From: Butyrivibrio sp. XPD2006
GTDB lineage: Bacteria; Bacillota; Clostridia; Lachnospirales; Lachnospiraceae
NCBI RefSeq assembly: GCF_000420865.1
Contig: NZ_ATVT01000003.1
Location: 124,001-188,000, forward strand
DNA: 64,000 nt
Direction: 5' to 3'
Below, in pieces: positions 16,507-26,449 of this stretch. Made by a program: the position numbers and the translations under genes. The notes under the pieces were generated by a model, which was not told the origin of the DNA, made no database searches, and saw only the letters and a program-made list of their open reading frames with translations. The stretch's first letter is position 1, and every line of letters starts with the position of its first letter.

Positions 16507-18144
16507 ATGAAGATTCATGACTATGGTCAGGATGTAGTTCTTCTTAATAAAGAGATGCTTTCTGAGAGAGCCAAGATGTCAACAGGCTTTATAGGTGCAT
16601 GTAACAAGCTTCTCAAACGTGCTAAGGAAATAGACGATACGAATCTTTTGGGCTACAGCTATTATTATCTGGCTGATGCCTACTATCTTATAAGTACAGA
16701 CTATCGTAAGTTCAATACCAATCTTCTTAAGGCAATCGAATATCTTCAGAGCTGCGGAGACAACGAGCATCTGGCAAGATGCTATAATCTCCTTGGAATT
16801 GATGCGCTCAATCATGGCAATCCCGAGCTTGCGCTTGATTTCTTCCTGAGCGGACTTGGATATTGCGAGAATATTGATAAGAACAGCAGTATTCCCGGGT
16901 TCCTTAAATTCAACATCGGTCAGATATACTATGATAACGGAGAGATCAAACAGTCTCTTGGGTATATCCGTTCAGCCTACAGGGATATTCGCAAGAATAA
17001 GAAGGAAAGTCTCTATTTCAGGAATCTCCTTTACTGCTATTGTTTCCAGGCAGATTGCTACATCATTCTCGATAAGAAGGAATCGGTAGAGAAATGTCTT
17101 CAGGGAATTGAACAACTGGAGCAGGCAGAAGGTGTGAATCTTGAGCTGTTCCGGGATCTTCCGGTACTTGATATCAAGATGCGCGGATATTACTATCTCG
17201 GAGAGATGGATCTTTATGAGAAATATGCTGATATGCTTTCTTATCAGCTTCAGAATAATAAGTTTGCCCTGGACAGCATGGAGGATATCTATGTGGTCTG
17301 CAGATTCTTTATGAAAGTGGGCAGATACGGTGAGGTCAAGAGGATCATCAAGAATGCCGAGAGGAGCCTTAATGACCTAAATATCCCAAATCTTGTCAAG
17401 GGACATGCCAAGCTTAGAATTGAGTTTTATGACAAGATGGGAGAAACCAAAGAGAAGAATCAGGCTCTTTTGGACTATTACAATGCTTCTCTGGAGCAGG
17501 AAAAAGAGAGTATTGCCAACTATAAGTTCTTTATGAATATAAGGAACAGGCTTTCTTCTATAGAAAAAGAAAACATCATGCTGATAAAACAGGCTGAAAC
17601 GGATCCTCTTACAGGACTTGGCAACAGATACGGCCTTAATAAGTATGCTGACAAGGCATTTGAGGACGCATACGAGGGACGTTATTCACTTGCAGTGGAA
17701 ATTCTGGACGTGGACAACTTCAAGATATACAATGATACCTATGGCCATCAGCTGGGTGATCTTTGTCTTAAAAAGATATCAGAGGTCATCGCAAACCTGT
17801 GCAACGTAAGGCAGAGCGTTCACGCTTTCAGGTACGGAGGCGATGAATTTGTTCTTGTATATGAGAATATGTCAGATGAGGAGATAATGGAATGCGCTAC
17901 GTCACTGCGTGATCAGGTGGCATCTCTTAAGTTTGACAACAGGCGCTTCCCGAGCGGACCTGTCGTCACCATCTCCCAGGGCATAAGGAACTCGGTACCG
18001 AGCGAGACCAATAAGCTTTGGGATTACATGTACGCTGCTGACAACGCTTTGTATGACGTCAAGGAACACAAGAAGGGTGAAGTGGTGCTGCTTCATCAGG
18101 CCATTATTTCACAAAAGTCTCTTGACGAAGCCAAGCATAGCTGA
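16507..18144 (+). CDS. TPR-domain diguanylate cyclase
   Basis: A 545-aa cytoplasmic protein with no signal peptide or membrane segment. Residues about 30-350 are alpha-helical repeats of TPR type (for example LARCYNLLGIDALNHGN and LKFNIGQIYYDNGE), likely for protein or ligand sensing. A GGDEF domain follows from DPLTGLGNR to the end, with an intact GGDEF signature at residues 444-448, so it should make c-di-GMP. It has its own promoter with an inverted repeat and a strong ribosome-binding site (GGGGAGGAG). It ends 36 bp before valS. Confidence 0.88.
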   Translation: MKIHDYGQDVVLLNKEMLSERAKMSTGFIGACNKLLKRAKEIDDTNLLGYSYYYLADAYYLISTDYRKFNTNLLKAIEYLQSCGDNEHLARCYNLLGIDALNHGNPELALDFFLSGLGYCENIDKNSSIPGFLKFNIGQIYYDNGEIKQSLGYIRSAYRDIRKNKKESLYFRNLLYCYCFQADCYIILDKKESVEKCLQGIEQLEQAEGVNLELFRDLPVLDIKMRGYYYLGEMDLYEKYADMLSYQLQNNKFALDSMEDIYVVCRFFMKVGRYGEVKRIIKNAERSLNDLNIPNLVKGHAKLRIEFYDKMGETKEKNQALLDYYNASLEQEKESIANYKFFMNIRNRLSSIEKENIMLIKQAETDPLTGLGNRYGLNKYADKAFEDAYEGRYSLAVEILDVDNFKIYNDTYGHQLGDLCLKKISEVIANLCNVRQSVHAFRYGGDEFVLVYENMSDEEIMECATSLRDQVASLKFDNRRFPSGPVVTISQGIRNSVPSETNKLWDYMYAADNALYDVKEHKKGEVVLLHQAIISQKSLDEAKHS

Positions 18145-18180
18145 TTATTATTATTTTTTACTATAAATGAGGAGAATATA

Positions 18181-20853
18181 ATGAAGAAAGAACTCGAAAA
18201 AACCTATAATCCCAGGGATATAGAGGACAGACTCTATCACAAATGGGAAGAAAAGAAATATTTCCATGCTGAGGTTGATAAGACCAAAAAGCCTTTTACT
18301 ATTGTAATTCCACCGCCAAACATCACAGGTAAGCTCCACATGGGTCATGCTTTTGACCAGACTCTTCAGGATATCCTTATAAGATGGAAGAGAATGCAGG
18401 GCTTTAATGCACTTTGGCAGCCCGGAACAGACCACGCCAGCATTGCTACTGAGGTCAGGATTACAGATGAACTCAAGAAGCAGGGAATCGATAAGAGAGA
18501 GCTTGGCCGTGAGAAATTCCTTGAGAAGGCTTGGGAGTGGAAAAAAGAGTACGGCGGAACCATCGTTTCCCAGCTCAAAAAGCTCGGATCTTCCTGTGAC
18601 TGGGACAGAGAGAGGTTCACAATGGACGAAGGCTGTAACGAAGCTGTTACAGAGGTATTCGTCAAGATGCATGAGAAAGGCTACATATATAAAGGAAGCA
18701 GGATTGTAAACTGGTGTCCTATATGTAAGACTTCTATTTCTGATGCAGAAGTTGAGTATGAGGAGCAGGCAGGTCATCTTTGGCATATCAAGTATCCTCT
18801 TATCGAGGATGACGGCTCCGTATCAACAACTAAGTTTATCGAGTTTGCAACAACAAGACCTGAGACAATGCTTGGTGATACAGCAGTTGCTGTTAATCCT
18901 GAGGATGACAGATACAAGGATTTCAAAGGCAAGAAAGTTCTTCTTCCTATAGTTAACAGAGAGCTTCCTATAGTAGAGGACAGCTATGTAGATATGGAGT
19001 TCGGAACAGGTGTAGTTAAGATCACCCCTGCTCACGACCCTAACGACTTTGAGGTTGGCAAACGCCACAACCTTCCCGAGATCAATGTCCTTAACGATGA
19101 TGCTACCATCAATGCCAACGGTGGCAAGTTTGAGGGCATGGACCGCTATGAGTGCAGGGATGCCATTGTAAAAGAGCTTGATGAGATGGGACTTCTTGTT
19201 AAGATTGAGGACTATTCTCACAATGTTGGTACTCATGACCGTTGCCACACCACAGTAGAGCCTATGATCAAGGCACAGTGGTTCGTTAAGATGGATGAGC
19301 TTATTAAGCCTGCAGTTAAGGCAGTTAAGGAGGGCGAGATCAAGCTTATCCCTCCGAGAATGGACAAGATCTATTACAACTGGACTGACAATATCAGAGA
19401 CTGGTGTATTTCCAGACAGCTCTGGTGGGGACACAGAATTCCCGCATATTACTGTGATAAGTGCGGAGAAGTTGTTGTTTCAAAAGAGGCTCCTAAGGTA
19501 TGTCCTAAGTGCGGACATGAGCACTTTACTCAGGATCCTGATACACTGGATACATGGTTTTCATCAGCTCTTTGGCCTTTTGAGACACTCGGATGGCCTC
19601 ATGAGACAGAGGACCTTAAATACTTCTTCCCTACAGATGTTCTCGTAACCGGTTATGACATTATCTTCTTCTGGGTTATCAGAATGATCTTCTCAAGTTA
19701 CGAGCATATGGGAACCTATCCGTTCAAGACAGTTCTTTTCCACGGTCTTATCAGAGATTCTCAGGGCAGAAAGATGAGTAAATCTCTTGGAAACGGTATT
19801 GATCCTCTTGAAGTTATCGATAATTACGGTGCTGACGCACTTCGTCTTACTATCGTTACAGGCAATGCGCCGGGTAATGATATGCGTTTCTACAACGAGA
19901 GAGTAGAGAACAGCCGTAACTTTGCCAACAAGGTATGGAATGCTTCAAGATTTATCATGATGAACATGGCAGAGGATGCACCTTCAGCTATTCACCAGCC
20001 GATGCCTGCAGGTCTTGAGCCTGTTGATCACTGGATCCTCTCCAAGCTAAACAACACCATCAAGGAAGTTACCGAGAACATGGAGAAGTTTGAGCTCGGT
20101 ATTGCTGTTCAGAAGGTATATGACTTTATCTGGGATGAGTTCTGTGACTGGTACATTGAGATGGTTAAGCCTCGTCTGTACAACTCAGACAATGCGGTTT
20201 CTCATGAAGCTGCACTCTGGACACTCCAGACAGTGCTTATAAATGCGCTTAAACTCCTTCATCCTTACATGCCTTTCGTTACAGAGGAGATTTTCTGTAC
20301 TATTCAGGATGAAGAGGAGTCAATCATGATCTCCGACTGGCCTGTTTACAAGGATGAGTGGAACTTTGCCGCTGATGAGAAGGCAATTGAGACCATCAAG
20401 GAAGCTGTTCGCGGAATCCGTAACGTTCGTACACAGATGAACGTAGCTCCTTCACGTAAGGCCAAGGTATTTGTTGTAAGTGACAACAAGGAAGTTCTTG
20501 ATATCTTTACAACAGGTAAGCTCTTCTTTGAGGCACTTGCTTATGCTTCAGAGTCTGTTTGCCAGACAGGCAAGGACGGAATTGCTGATGATGCTGTATC
20601 TGTAGTTATTGCAGATGCTACTGTATATATTCCTTTCTCAGATCTTGTAGATATTTCTGCAGAGATTGAGCGTCTGACCAAGGAACAGAAGAAACTTGAG
20701 GGAGAGCTTAAGAGATCCCAGAACATGCTAAGCAATGAGAAGTTCCTCTCCAAAGCTCCTGCCGAGAAGATTGCTGAAGAGAAAGAAAAACAGCAGAAAT
20801 ATCAGCAGACTTACGATCAGATAACAGAAAGGCTTGCTCAGCTGTCAAAGTGA
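18181..20853 (+). CDS. valS: Valyl-tRNA synthetase
   Basis: An 890-aa class I synthetase charging tRNA-Val. HIGH-type motif HMGH is in the PPNITGKLHMGHA segment near residue 53 and KMSKS is at 531-535. The editing (CP1) domain, a CxxC zinc-type pair (CDKCG...CPKCG, roughly residues 425-450), the anticodon-binding domain and the C-terminal coiled-coil arm (residues about 820-890) typical of ValRS are present. A GAGGAG ribosome-binding site precedes the ATG. No T-box leader is evident in the 36-bp gap upstream. folC follows after 22 bp; the valS-folC order is common in Firmicutes. Confidence 0.98.
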   Translation: MKKELEKTYNPRDIEDRLYHKWEEKKYFHAEVDKTKKPFTIVIPPPNITGKLHMGHAFDQTLQDILIRWKRMQGFNALWQPGTDHASIATEVRITDELKKQGIDKRELGREKFLEKAWEWKKEYGGTIVSQLKKLGSSCDWDRERFTMDEGCNEAVTEVFVKMHEKGYIYKGSRIVNWCPICKTSISDAEVEYEEQAGHLWHIKYPLIEDDGSVSTTKFIEFATTRPETMLGDTAVAVNPEDDRYKDFKGKKVLLPIVNRELPIVEDSYVDMEFGTGVVKITPAHDPNDFEVGKRHNLPEINVLNDDATINANGGKFEGMDRYECRDAIVKELDEMGLLVKIEDYSHNVGTHDRCHTTVEPMIKAQWFVKMDELIKPAVKAVKEGEIKLIPPRMDKIYYNWTDNIRDWCISRQLWWGHRIPAYYCDKCGEVVVSKEAPKVCPKCGHEHFTQDPDTLDTWFSSALWPFETLGWPHETEDLKYFFPTDVLVTGYDIIFFWVIRMIFSSYEHMGTYPFKTVLFHGLIRDSQGRKMSKSLGNGIDPLEVIDNYGADALRLTIVTGNAPGNDMRFYNERVENSRNFANKVWNASRFIMMNMAEDAPSAIHQPMPAGLEPVDHWILSKLNNTIKEVTENMEKFELGIAVQKVYDFIWDEFCDWYIEMVKPRLYNSDNAVSHEAALWTLQTVLINALKLLHPYMPFVTEEIFCTIQDEEESIMISDWPVYKDEWNFAADEKAIETIKEAVRGIRNVRTQMNVAPSRKAKVFVVSDNKEVLDIFTTGKLFFEALAYASESVCQTGKDGIADDAVSVVIADATVYIPFSDLVDISAEIERLTKEQKKLEGELKRSQNMLSNEKFLSKAPAEKIAEEKEKQQKYQQTYDQITERLAQLSK

Positions 20854-20875
20854 CCCAAAGGCAAGCAGATTGATT

Positions 20876-22255
20876 ATGGACGATTTACTACTGGCGCAGG
20901 TTAATGAGCTCCTTGAGAGGGCTGAAAATGGTGCCAAGATAAAAATTTCAGAATGTGATGGCTTCTTAAATCAGATTCCGAGCTTCAGTGATAAGCACAC
21001 CATCGAAGATACCAAGGATTTCCTGAGCTTTTTGGGAAATCCTCAGGATAATATCAACATAATCCATGTGGCCGGAACCAACGGTAAGGGCTCTGTATGT
21101 AATTACATCTCTTCGGTTCTGACCAAGGCGGATTATACCGTTGGAATGTTTACTTCACCGCACCTGGTGGAAGTAAATGAGAGATTTTCAATTGACGGCA
21201 AACCGATATCCGAAGGAGTCTTTGCAGAGGTCTTTATTGAGACCTTGAAAAGAGTTATGGAATATGGCAAGGAAGGATATTTCCCCACATATTTTGAATT
21301 TCTTTTCTTCATGGCAGTTATTCTCTATGATGTTTATCCTGTGGATTATCTGATCCTTGAGACGGGGCTCGGAGGAAGGCTCGATGCCACTAATGCTGTG
21401 GCAGCTCCTATTCTCACTGCCATTACTGAGATCGGATATGATCACATGCAGTATCTGGGTACAACCATTGAGGAGATTGCGGCTGAGAAGGCAGGAATCA
21501 TCAAAAAGGGAGTGCCTGTAGTCTTTTTTGACAAAAGACATGAGAGCAGTGAAGTGATCAAAAAGAGGGCACTTGAACTTGACTCAAGAGCTATTGCCGT
21601 AGAGCCCAAAAGCATCGAAAACATAGAGTCTGTAAGGGATGAGAGCGGTAACAAATACATTGCTTTTTCATATAATTCCCTTTATGATAAATATGCTGAT
21701 TTAAAACTCTCCACAGAGGCTAAATATCAGGCTCAGAATGCGGCTGTTGCCGTTACTTGTCTGGAAGTTCTGAGGGATAAGGGAGCAAACATCTCCGAGC
21801 TTGATATCAGGGAGGGACTTCTTACGTCCAAGTGGGATTGCAGGATGGAAGAGATGCGCCCCGGAGTTTATGTGGACGGAGCCCATAACCTTGACGGTAT
21901 AGAGGCTTTCCTTGACAGTGTGGAGGATATCGGCTGCGATGGCCGTAAGATGCTTCTGTTTGGCATTGTAGGTGACAAGCAGTACAAGGACATAATATAT
22001 CAGATCCTGAAGAGAGGGATTTTCGATTCCATATATGTGGCAACGCTTGAGACAGACAGGACTGTATCAACATCAGATCTCAAGATAGCCTTTGAGGACA
22101 GCAAGGATGAGCTTGGCATAATCGGCCTGCCCATCAAGTATTACAGCAATGTGAGGGATGCTGTAACAGATGTAATTGCTATGAGAAAATCCGGAGACTA
22201 TGTATTTGCCGCAGGTTCATTGTACCTGGCAGGGCAGATCAAGTCAGTCATTTGA
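20876..22255 (+). CDS. folC: Folylpolyglutamate synthase / dihydrofolate synthase
   Basis: A 459-aa Mur-ligase-family enzyme that adds glutamate to folates (and, in bifunctional members, to dihydropteroate). P-loop GTNGKGS is at residues 67-73, followed by the FTSPHLVEVNERF folate-loop segment, LETGLGGRLDATN and VDGAHN near the C-terminal domain. Start at ATG 20876 is a choice: the frame also opens with a TTG at 20834 inside valS, which is unlikely. The ribosome-binding site is weak, so coupling to valS translation is plausible. Confidence 0.93.
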   Translation: MDDLLLAQVNELLERAENGAKIKISECDGFLNQIPSFSDKHTIEDTKDFLSFLGNPQDNINIIHVAGTNGKGSVCNYISSVLTKADYTVGMFTSPHLVEVNERFSIDGKPISEGVFAEVFIETLKRVMEYGKEGYFPTYFEFLFFMAVILYDVYPVDYLILETGLGGRLDATNAVAAPILTAITEIGYDHMQYLGTTIEEIAAEKAGIIKKGVPVVFFDKRHESSEVIKKRALELDSRAIAVEPKSIENIESVRDESGNKYIAFSYNSLYDKYADLKLSTEAKYQAQNAAVAVTCLEVLRDKGANISELDIREGLLTSKWDCRMEEMRPGVYVDGAHNLDGIEAFLDSVEDIGCDGRKMLLFGIVGDKQYKDIIYQILKRGIFDSIYVATLETDRTVSTSDLKIAFEDSKDELGIIGLPIKYYSNVRDAVTDVIAMRKSGDYVFAAGSLYLAGQIKSVI

Positions 22256-22278
22256 TGACAATATAAGAGGAAAATGTA

Positions 22279-22443
22279 ATGCTAAATTTTGAAGAAGAGC
22301 TTAAAAAGTTCAGACCCAGCCTTGAGATTGAGGATGCTGAGGAGATAATCTACAACCAGGACATCGACGATATGTCAGATGTTATAGTGAAACTTCTCAA
22401 GGAAGCAAAGGTAGAATCCGAAACAGCAAAGAGGTCTAAATAA
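22279..22443 (+). CDS. Small acidic protein, 54 aa, unrecognised
   Basis: ATG at 22279 is preceded by AAGAGGAAA and encodes a 54-residue, highly charged protein beginning MLNFEEELKKFRP, followed by a predicted helix rich in Glu, Asp and Ile and ending EAKVESETAKRSK. It ends two bases before the next gene, which suggests coupled expression. No membrane segment, cysteine or known motif was seen. The tight fit between folC and the TPR gene, the ribosome-binding site and lack of a better frame support a real gene; no function is proposed. Confidence 0.65.
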   Translation: MLNFEEELKKFRPSLEIEDAEEIIYNQDIDDMSDVIVKLLKEAKVESETAKRSK

Positions 22444-22445
22444 AA

Positions 22446-23801
22446 ATGGCAACCACCAAGAAAAAGCTCGAAAGTTTGTCTAACAGATATTACAACGAAG
22501 GGCTTGAGAAGGCCACAGTAAGGGATATGACAGGAGCTGTGGAGGCACTTCACCAGAGCCTTAAGCTCAATAAATACAACATTGATGCAAGGAATCTTCT
22601 GGGTCTTGTTTATTATGAGACCGGTGAGGCAGTACCTGCTCTCTCTGAGTGGGTAATCAGCAAGAACCTTCAACCTGAGGATAATCTGGCCGATGGTTAC
22701 ATGGACATGGTCAGAAGTAATCCCGGACAATTTGATAATATCAATCAGACCATCAAGAAATTCAATATAGCGCTCAATTACTGCCACCAGGACAGTCTTG
22801 ATCTGGCAGTCATTCAGCTCAAGAAGGTGCTTTCATTAAATCCCGGATTTATCAAAGCGCATCTTTTGCTTGCCCTTTTGTATCTTAAGAACGGCAACTT
22901 TGACAGAGCCAAGATTGAATCTCAGAAGGCTCTTAAGCTTGATACAGGCAATCTTCTTGCAAAGCGTTACCTCAAAGAGGCAGATTCAATGCTGCTTCCG
23001 GGTGAGAGCGGTAAGCTTGTATCCGATGTGGCTTCTTCTGAAAATGATGAAGTAATCAGATACAACAGCGGCAATGAGATGATCATTCAGCCCGTCAAGA
23101 AGTCTGCCATTGCCAGAAGCAACTCCATCTGGGGTATTCTTCTGGGTATAGTGCTTGGTGTGGCCGTAGCAAGCTTTCTTATACTTCCTCAGCGTATCCA
23201 GAGCATAAACTCCAAGAATCAGGAAAAGATTGCTCAGATCAGTGAGGAGTCAGACTCTAAGTCTGCACAGATTGTTGCTTATGAACAGCAGATAGCTTCC
23301 CTCAAGGAAGAAATCGATGCCCTTGGTGCAACTGTTACCGAGTATGAAGGCGTTGATTCTACATCTGCAGCCATGAACTCGCTTATGAAAGCCGTTAACA
23401 TCTACATGGAAGACTCTCAGAACTATGAGGGTATGGCAGAAGCTCTTGCAAATATCGACCTGGATGTTATTAAGGGCGATGTGTCTGCAGAGTTTACTTC
23501 ACTTTACGATTCTCTGATGACCCAGGTCGGACCTCAGCTTGCTAAGTCCTATTACAACACAGGCTATGAGGCATACAAAAATGAAGACTTTGAGACTGCA
23601 ATAACCAATCTCTCAAAGGCTTACCAGTATGACAGTACCAATGTAAATACACTGTATTATCTGGGAAATGCTTACAACGACAGTGGCGATACCGACAAGG
23701 CCAAAGAGATTTTTGATGCAGTGATCACGGAATTCCCGGGTACAAAGAGCGCTGCAGCGGCTGAAACTAAGCTTGCGGAGATAAATAACTCAAATGGTTA
23801 A
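22446..23801 (+). CDS. Membrane-anchored TPR protein
   Basis: A 451-aa bitopic protein. Residues about 15-185 contain TPR repeats (cytoplasmic); a single transmembrane helix lies at about 226-248 (IWGILLGIVLGVAVASFLI), followed by a coiled coil (about 255-300, rich in Gln/Glu heptads) and two further TPRs at the C-terminus (about 375-440) that would be outside. TPRs on both sides of the membrane joined by a coiled coil suggest a scaffold. Its stop overlaps the start of the MBOAT gene by 8 bp, so it belongs to the O-acylation operon. Exact role unknown. Confidence 0.75.
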   Translation: MATTKKKLESLSNRYYNEGLEKATVRDMTGAVEALHQSLKLNKYNIDARNLLGLVYYETGEAVPALSEWVISKNLQPEDNLADGYMDMVRSNPGQFDNINQTIKKFNIALNYCHQDSLDLAVIQLKKVLSLNPGFIKAHLLLALLYLKNGNFDRAKIESQKALKLDTGNLLAKRYLKEADSMLLPGESGKLVSDVASSENDEVIRYNSGNEMIIQPVKKSAIARSNSIWGILLGIVLGVAVASFLILPQRIQSINSKNQEKIAQISEESDSKSAQIVAYEQQIASLKEEIDALGATVTEYEGVDSTSAAMNSLMKAVNIYMEDSQNYEGMAEALANIDLDVIKGDVSAEFTSLYDSLMTQVGPQLAKSYYNTGYEAYKNEDFETAITNLSKAYQYDSTNVNTLYYLGNAYNDSGDTDKAKEIFDAVITEFPGTKSAAAAETKLAEINNSNG

Positions 23802-25155
23802 TTTTTCTGACCTTAACTTTATATTCAGATTTTTGCCAGTATTTTTGGTAGCTTTTTATCTTACACCGGTTAGATTTAGAACATGGACTCTTCTTTTTGG
23901 GAGTCTTTTGTTTTATGCGGTGGGAGATCTAAGGATGTTCCCTGCCTTGCTGGCGGCGGTAATTGTTAACTTTCTTTTTGCCAAGGCACAATCCGGTGAA
24001 AAGAGTAAATCAATGCTTTTCTTTATTCTCGCCATTGACGCGGGAATGCTTATAGAATTCAAGATCCTTGGTCAGTATGTGGACAGTTCTCTTTTGCCTA
24101 TTGGCATCAGTTTCTACATCTTCAAAATGATCAGCTATCAGATGGACGTTTATAGGGGCAAATTCGAGCAAGACGCATCATTCGTAGATGTTGCGGCTTA
24201 TTTCACCATGTTTCCACAGGTGGTTTCCGGCCCTATTATGAGGTTTGACAGATATCTGGAGAACCCGATGCTCAGGGAAAAAACATCTCCGGGACAGATT
24301 GCGGAGTCAATTGAGGATGGACTTCGTTTCTTTGTGGCAGGTCTTGCAATGAAGGTGCTTCTTGCAGACCATCTTGCTATGCTGTGGAGAGATATAGGAA
24401 CTATCGGATATGAGAGTATATCCACACCCCTTGCATGGCTTGGCGCCGTTACCTATTCGCTTGAACTCTACCTGGATTTCTGGGGATATTCCCTTATGGC
24501 TTCAGGTATAGGTGTCATGATCGGATTTCCTTTTATTACAAACTTTGATCATCCCTACGGCAGCGGAAGCATATCCGAATTCTACAGAAGATGGCATGCC
24601 ACGCTCGGATCATGGTTTAAGGATTATATTTACATCCCTCTTGGCGGAAGCAGGAAGGGGCAGCTTAGGACTGTCATAAATCTTCTGGTGGTATGGCTTA
24701 TCACGGGCTTCTGGCACGGAATAACCCCGAACTTTATAATATGGGGTCTGGTTCTGGGCTTTATTATCATATGTGAGAGACTTTTTGTACTCAAAAAGCT
24801 TCCGACTCCTGTTTCGAAGTTTGTCGGTAAGGTAAATGTACTTGTTATCATTCCGCTTACCTGGGTTGTTTTTGCTATTTCTGATTTTGATATGCTTGGA
24901 TGCTATTTTTCCAGGCTTTTCCCGTTTGCAGGCGGTGGTATCTCTGTAAACCGGGGAGATTTTTTGAAAAATATCGGTATTTACTGGAGTGTACTGCTTC
25001 CATCACTTATTCTGCTGATCCCAAGAGTTTATGATTTCTGGGTTAATCGCAGAAACAGGGTACTATTCAATATCGCATGGATAATACTGTTCTGGACATG
25101 TATTTACAGCCTGGCAGGAGCAGCAGGCAATCCGTTCTTGTATTTTAGATTCTGA
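23794..25155 (+). CDS. MBOAT-family O-acyltransferase (AlgI/DltB type)
   Basis: A 453-aa polytopic membrane protein (about 10-12 helices). The MBOAT signatures are present: YRRWHATLGSWFKDYIYIPLGG with the first conserved His, and TGFWHGITPNFIIWG with the catalytic His near residue 308. AlgI, PatA and DltB relatives move acyl groups, usually acetate, across the membrane onto a partner that acylates a polymer. The next gene encodes an SGNH protein, the usual partner, so O-acetylation of a surface polysaccharide is the likely job. Not DltB itself: no dltA or dltC is nearby. Confidence 0.9.
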   Translation: MVNFSDLNFIFRFLPVFLVAFYLTPVRFRTWTLLFGSLLFYAVGDLRMFPALLAAVIVNFLFAKAQSGEKSKSMLFFILAIDAGMLIEFKILGQYVDSSLLPIGISFYIFKMISYQMDVYRGKFEQDASFVDVAAYFTMFPQVVSGPIMRFDRYLENPMLREKTSPGQIAESIEDGLRFFVAGLAMKVLLADHLAMLWRDIGTIGYESISTPLAWLGAVTYSLELYLDFWGYSLMASGIGVMIGFPFITNFDHPYGSGSISEFYRRWHATLGSWFKDYIYIPLGGSRKGQLRTVINLLVVWLITGFWHGITPNFIIWGLVLGFIIICERLFVLKKLPTPVSKFVGKVNVLVIIPLTWVVFAISDFDMLGCYFSRLFPFAGGGISVNRGDFLKNIGIYWSVLLPSLILLIPRVYDFWVNRRNRVLFNIAWIILFWTCIYSLAGAAGNPFLYFRF

Positions 25156-25170
25156 TTGAAAGGCAAATTA

Positions 25171-26163
25171 GTGAAGATTCTTAAGAAATGTCCGATCCTT
25201 GTGGGGATTGTGGTCATTACAATTGCATTATCGATAGTGTCTTTGATATTCAAGGACACGGTTTATGCCGGATATGCTGATAAATATGAATCCGGAGATA
25301 TACCGCTTTTGGCACTGGCCTTCAAGGGCGCAATTGATGAGGTGTATCCATGGAGTGATATTCAGCAGGAAGCTCTTTTACCGCAGGATGTTCAGACTGA
25401 TGAGGCGCCGGAGTCCCCTTCACAGCAGGAGGAGGTTACGACAGAACAGCAGGCACAGGATATCCAGTCTGAGCCTGAAGAGGCAGTTTATATTTCGGGC
25501 AATGATGTGTCGGGAGACAGCCTGTCGGGAAACAGCGTTTCGGGGAACTCAGAGGATATAACCTATGAGTTTACCGAGGTTGATGACGATTATTTCACAG
25601 ATGCTGTGTTTATAGGCGATTCCAGAACGGTAGGACTTTCCGAATACTGTGAACCCCTTGATACACGTGCTACCTTTTATGCCAAGATATCTCTGACCAT
25701 CTTCGATGTGTTCAAGAAGGAGTACATCAAGACAGATGAGGGCAAGATCAGTCTGGAAGAGGCTCTTACCAGGAATCAGTTTGGCAAGGTCTATATCATG
25801 CTTGGCCTTAATGAAATAGGAACCGGAGACAGTGAGTATTTTAAAGCTGCTTATGCTGAAGTCATAGGCAAGATAAGAGAGCTCCAACCGGATGCGATCA
25901 TCTACATTCAGGGCATCATGCATGTAACAGCGCACAAGAGTGATGCAGACAAGAATTTCAACAACGAGAAGATCAATGCAAGAAATGCAGCAATTGCAGA
26001 GCTTGCTGACAATAAGACCATCTTTTATATCGATATGAACGAAGCTGTGGATGATGAGAACGGAAACCTGGAAGCAGGGCTTTCTTTCGATGATGTTCAT
26101 CTAAAAGCATCATCTTATGAAAGATGGCATGAGTTTTTACTTCATAATGCTATAGTGAGGTGA
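25171..26163 (+). CDS. Extracytoplasmic SGNH-hydrolase-like O-acyltransferase partner
   Basis: A 330-aa protein anchored by an N-terminal hydrophobic helix (PILVGIVVITIALSIVSLIF), then a Gln/Glu-rich linker and a run of SGN/SGD repeats (VSGNDVSGDSLSGNS). The catalytic domain has the SGNH/GDSL blocks: GDSRT with Ser151, a glycine loop, GLNEIG with the conserved Asn, and the DxxH pair D307-H310. It plays the role of AlgJ/AlgX/PatB in accepting acyl groups from MBOAT. GTG 25171 is preferred as start (GAAAGG seven bases upstream); a TTG at 25156, directly after the MBOAT stop, is the alternative. Confidence 0.82.
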   Translation: MKILKKCPILVGIVVITIALSIVSLIFKDTVYAGYADKYESGDIPLLALAFKGAIDEVYPWSDIQQEALLPQDVQTDEAPESPSQQEEVTTEQQAQDIQSEPEEAVYISGNDVSGDSLSGNSVSGNSEDITYEFTEVDDDYFTDAVFIGDSRTVGLSEYCEPLDTRATFYAKISLTIFDVFKKEYIKTDEGKISLEEALTRNQFGKVYIMLGLNEIGTGDSEYFKAAYAEVIGKIRELQPDAIIYIQGIMHVTAHKSDADKNFNNEKINARNAAIAELADNKTIFYIDMNEAVDDENGNLEAGLSFDDVHLKASSYERWHEFLLHNAIVR

Positions 26164-26167
26164 TAAA

Positions 26168-26410
26168 ATGGCTAGAGAGATGACTTTTAAAATGGAACGA
26201 CCCGGACTGTTAAAAGAGGGAGACCATGTGAAGGTCACTGAGGGTGTTCTGCCCAGTAATTATTACTACACCATCGATCCATCTCTTGCAATGTCGGGCA
26301 ATTTCCCGTTCCGTGAGAGAATGCTGGCGAGGGAGGGCGTAGTTACCAAAGTAGAAGAAAACGCCAGAGGATTCTATGTTACTGCGGTTTTCGATGAGCA
26401 GAGCACTTGA
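26168..26410 (+). CDS. Small hypothetical protein, 80 aa
   Basis: A soluble 80-residue protein (starts MAREMTFKMERPGLL) that is basic at the N-terminus and acidic at the end. The pattern of short predicted strands (EGDHVKVTEG, REGVVTKVEE, GFYVTAVFDE) suggests a small beta-barrel, perhaps KOW/SH3-like, but this is a guess from pattern only. GAGGTGAT forms a good ribosome-binding site overlapping the end of the SGNH gene, so it is probably the last gene of that operon. Confidence 0.65.
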   Translation: MAREMTFKMERPGLLKEGDHVKVTEGVLPSNYYYTIDPSLAMSGNFPFRERMLAREGVVTKVEENARGFYVTAVFDEQST

Positions 26411-26449
26411 GGATCCCAGCGCATAAAACATATACAAGGAGGAATAATC

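Noticed and set aside
18145..18180. T-box leader before valS
   Set aside because: The 36-bp gap is far too short for a T-box and no T-box core sequence occurs.
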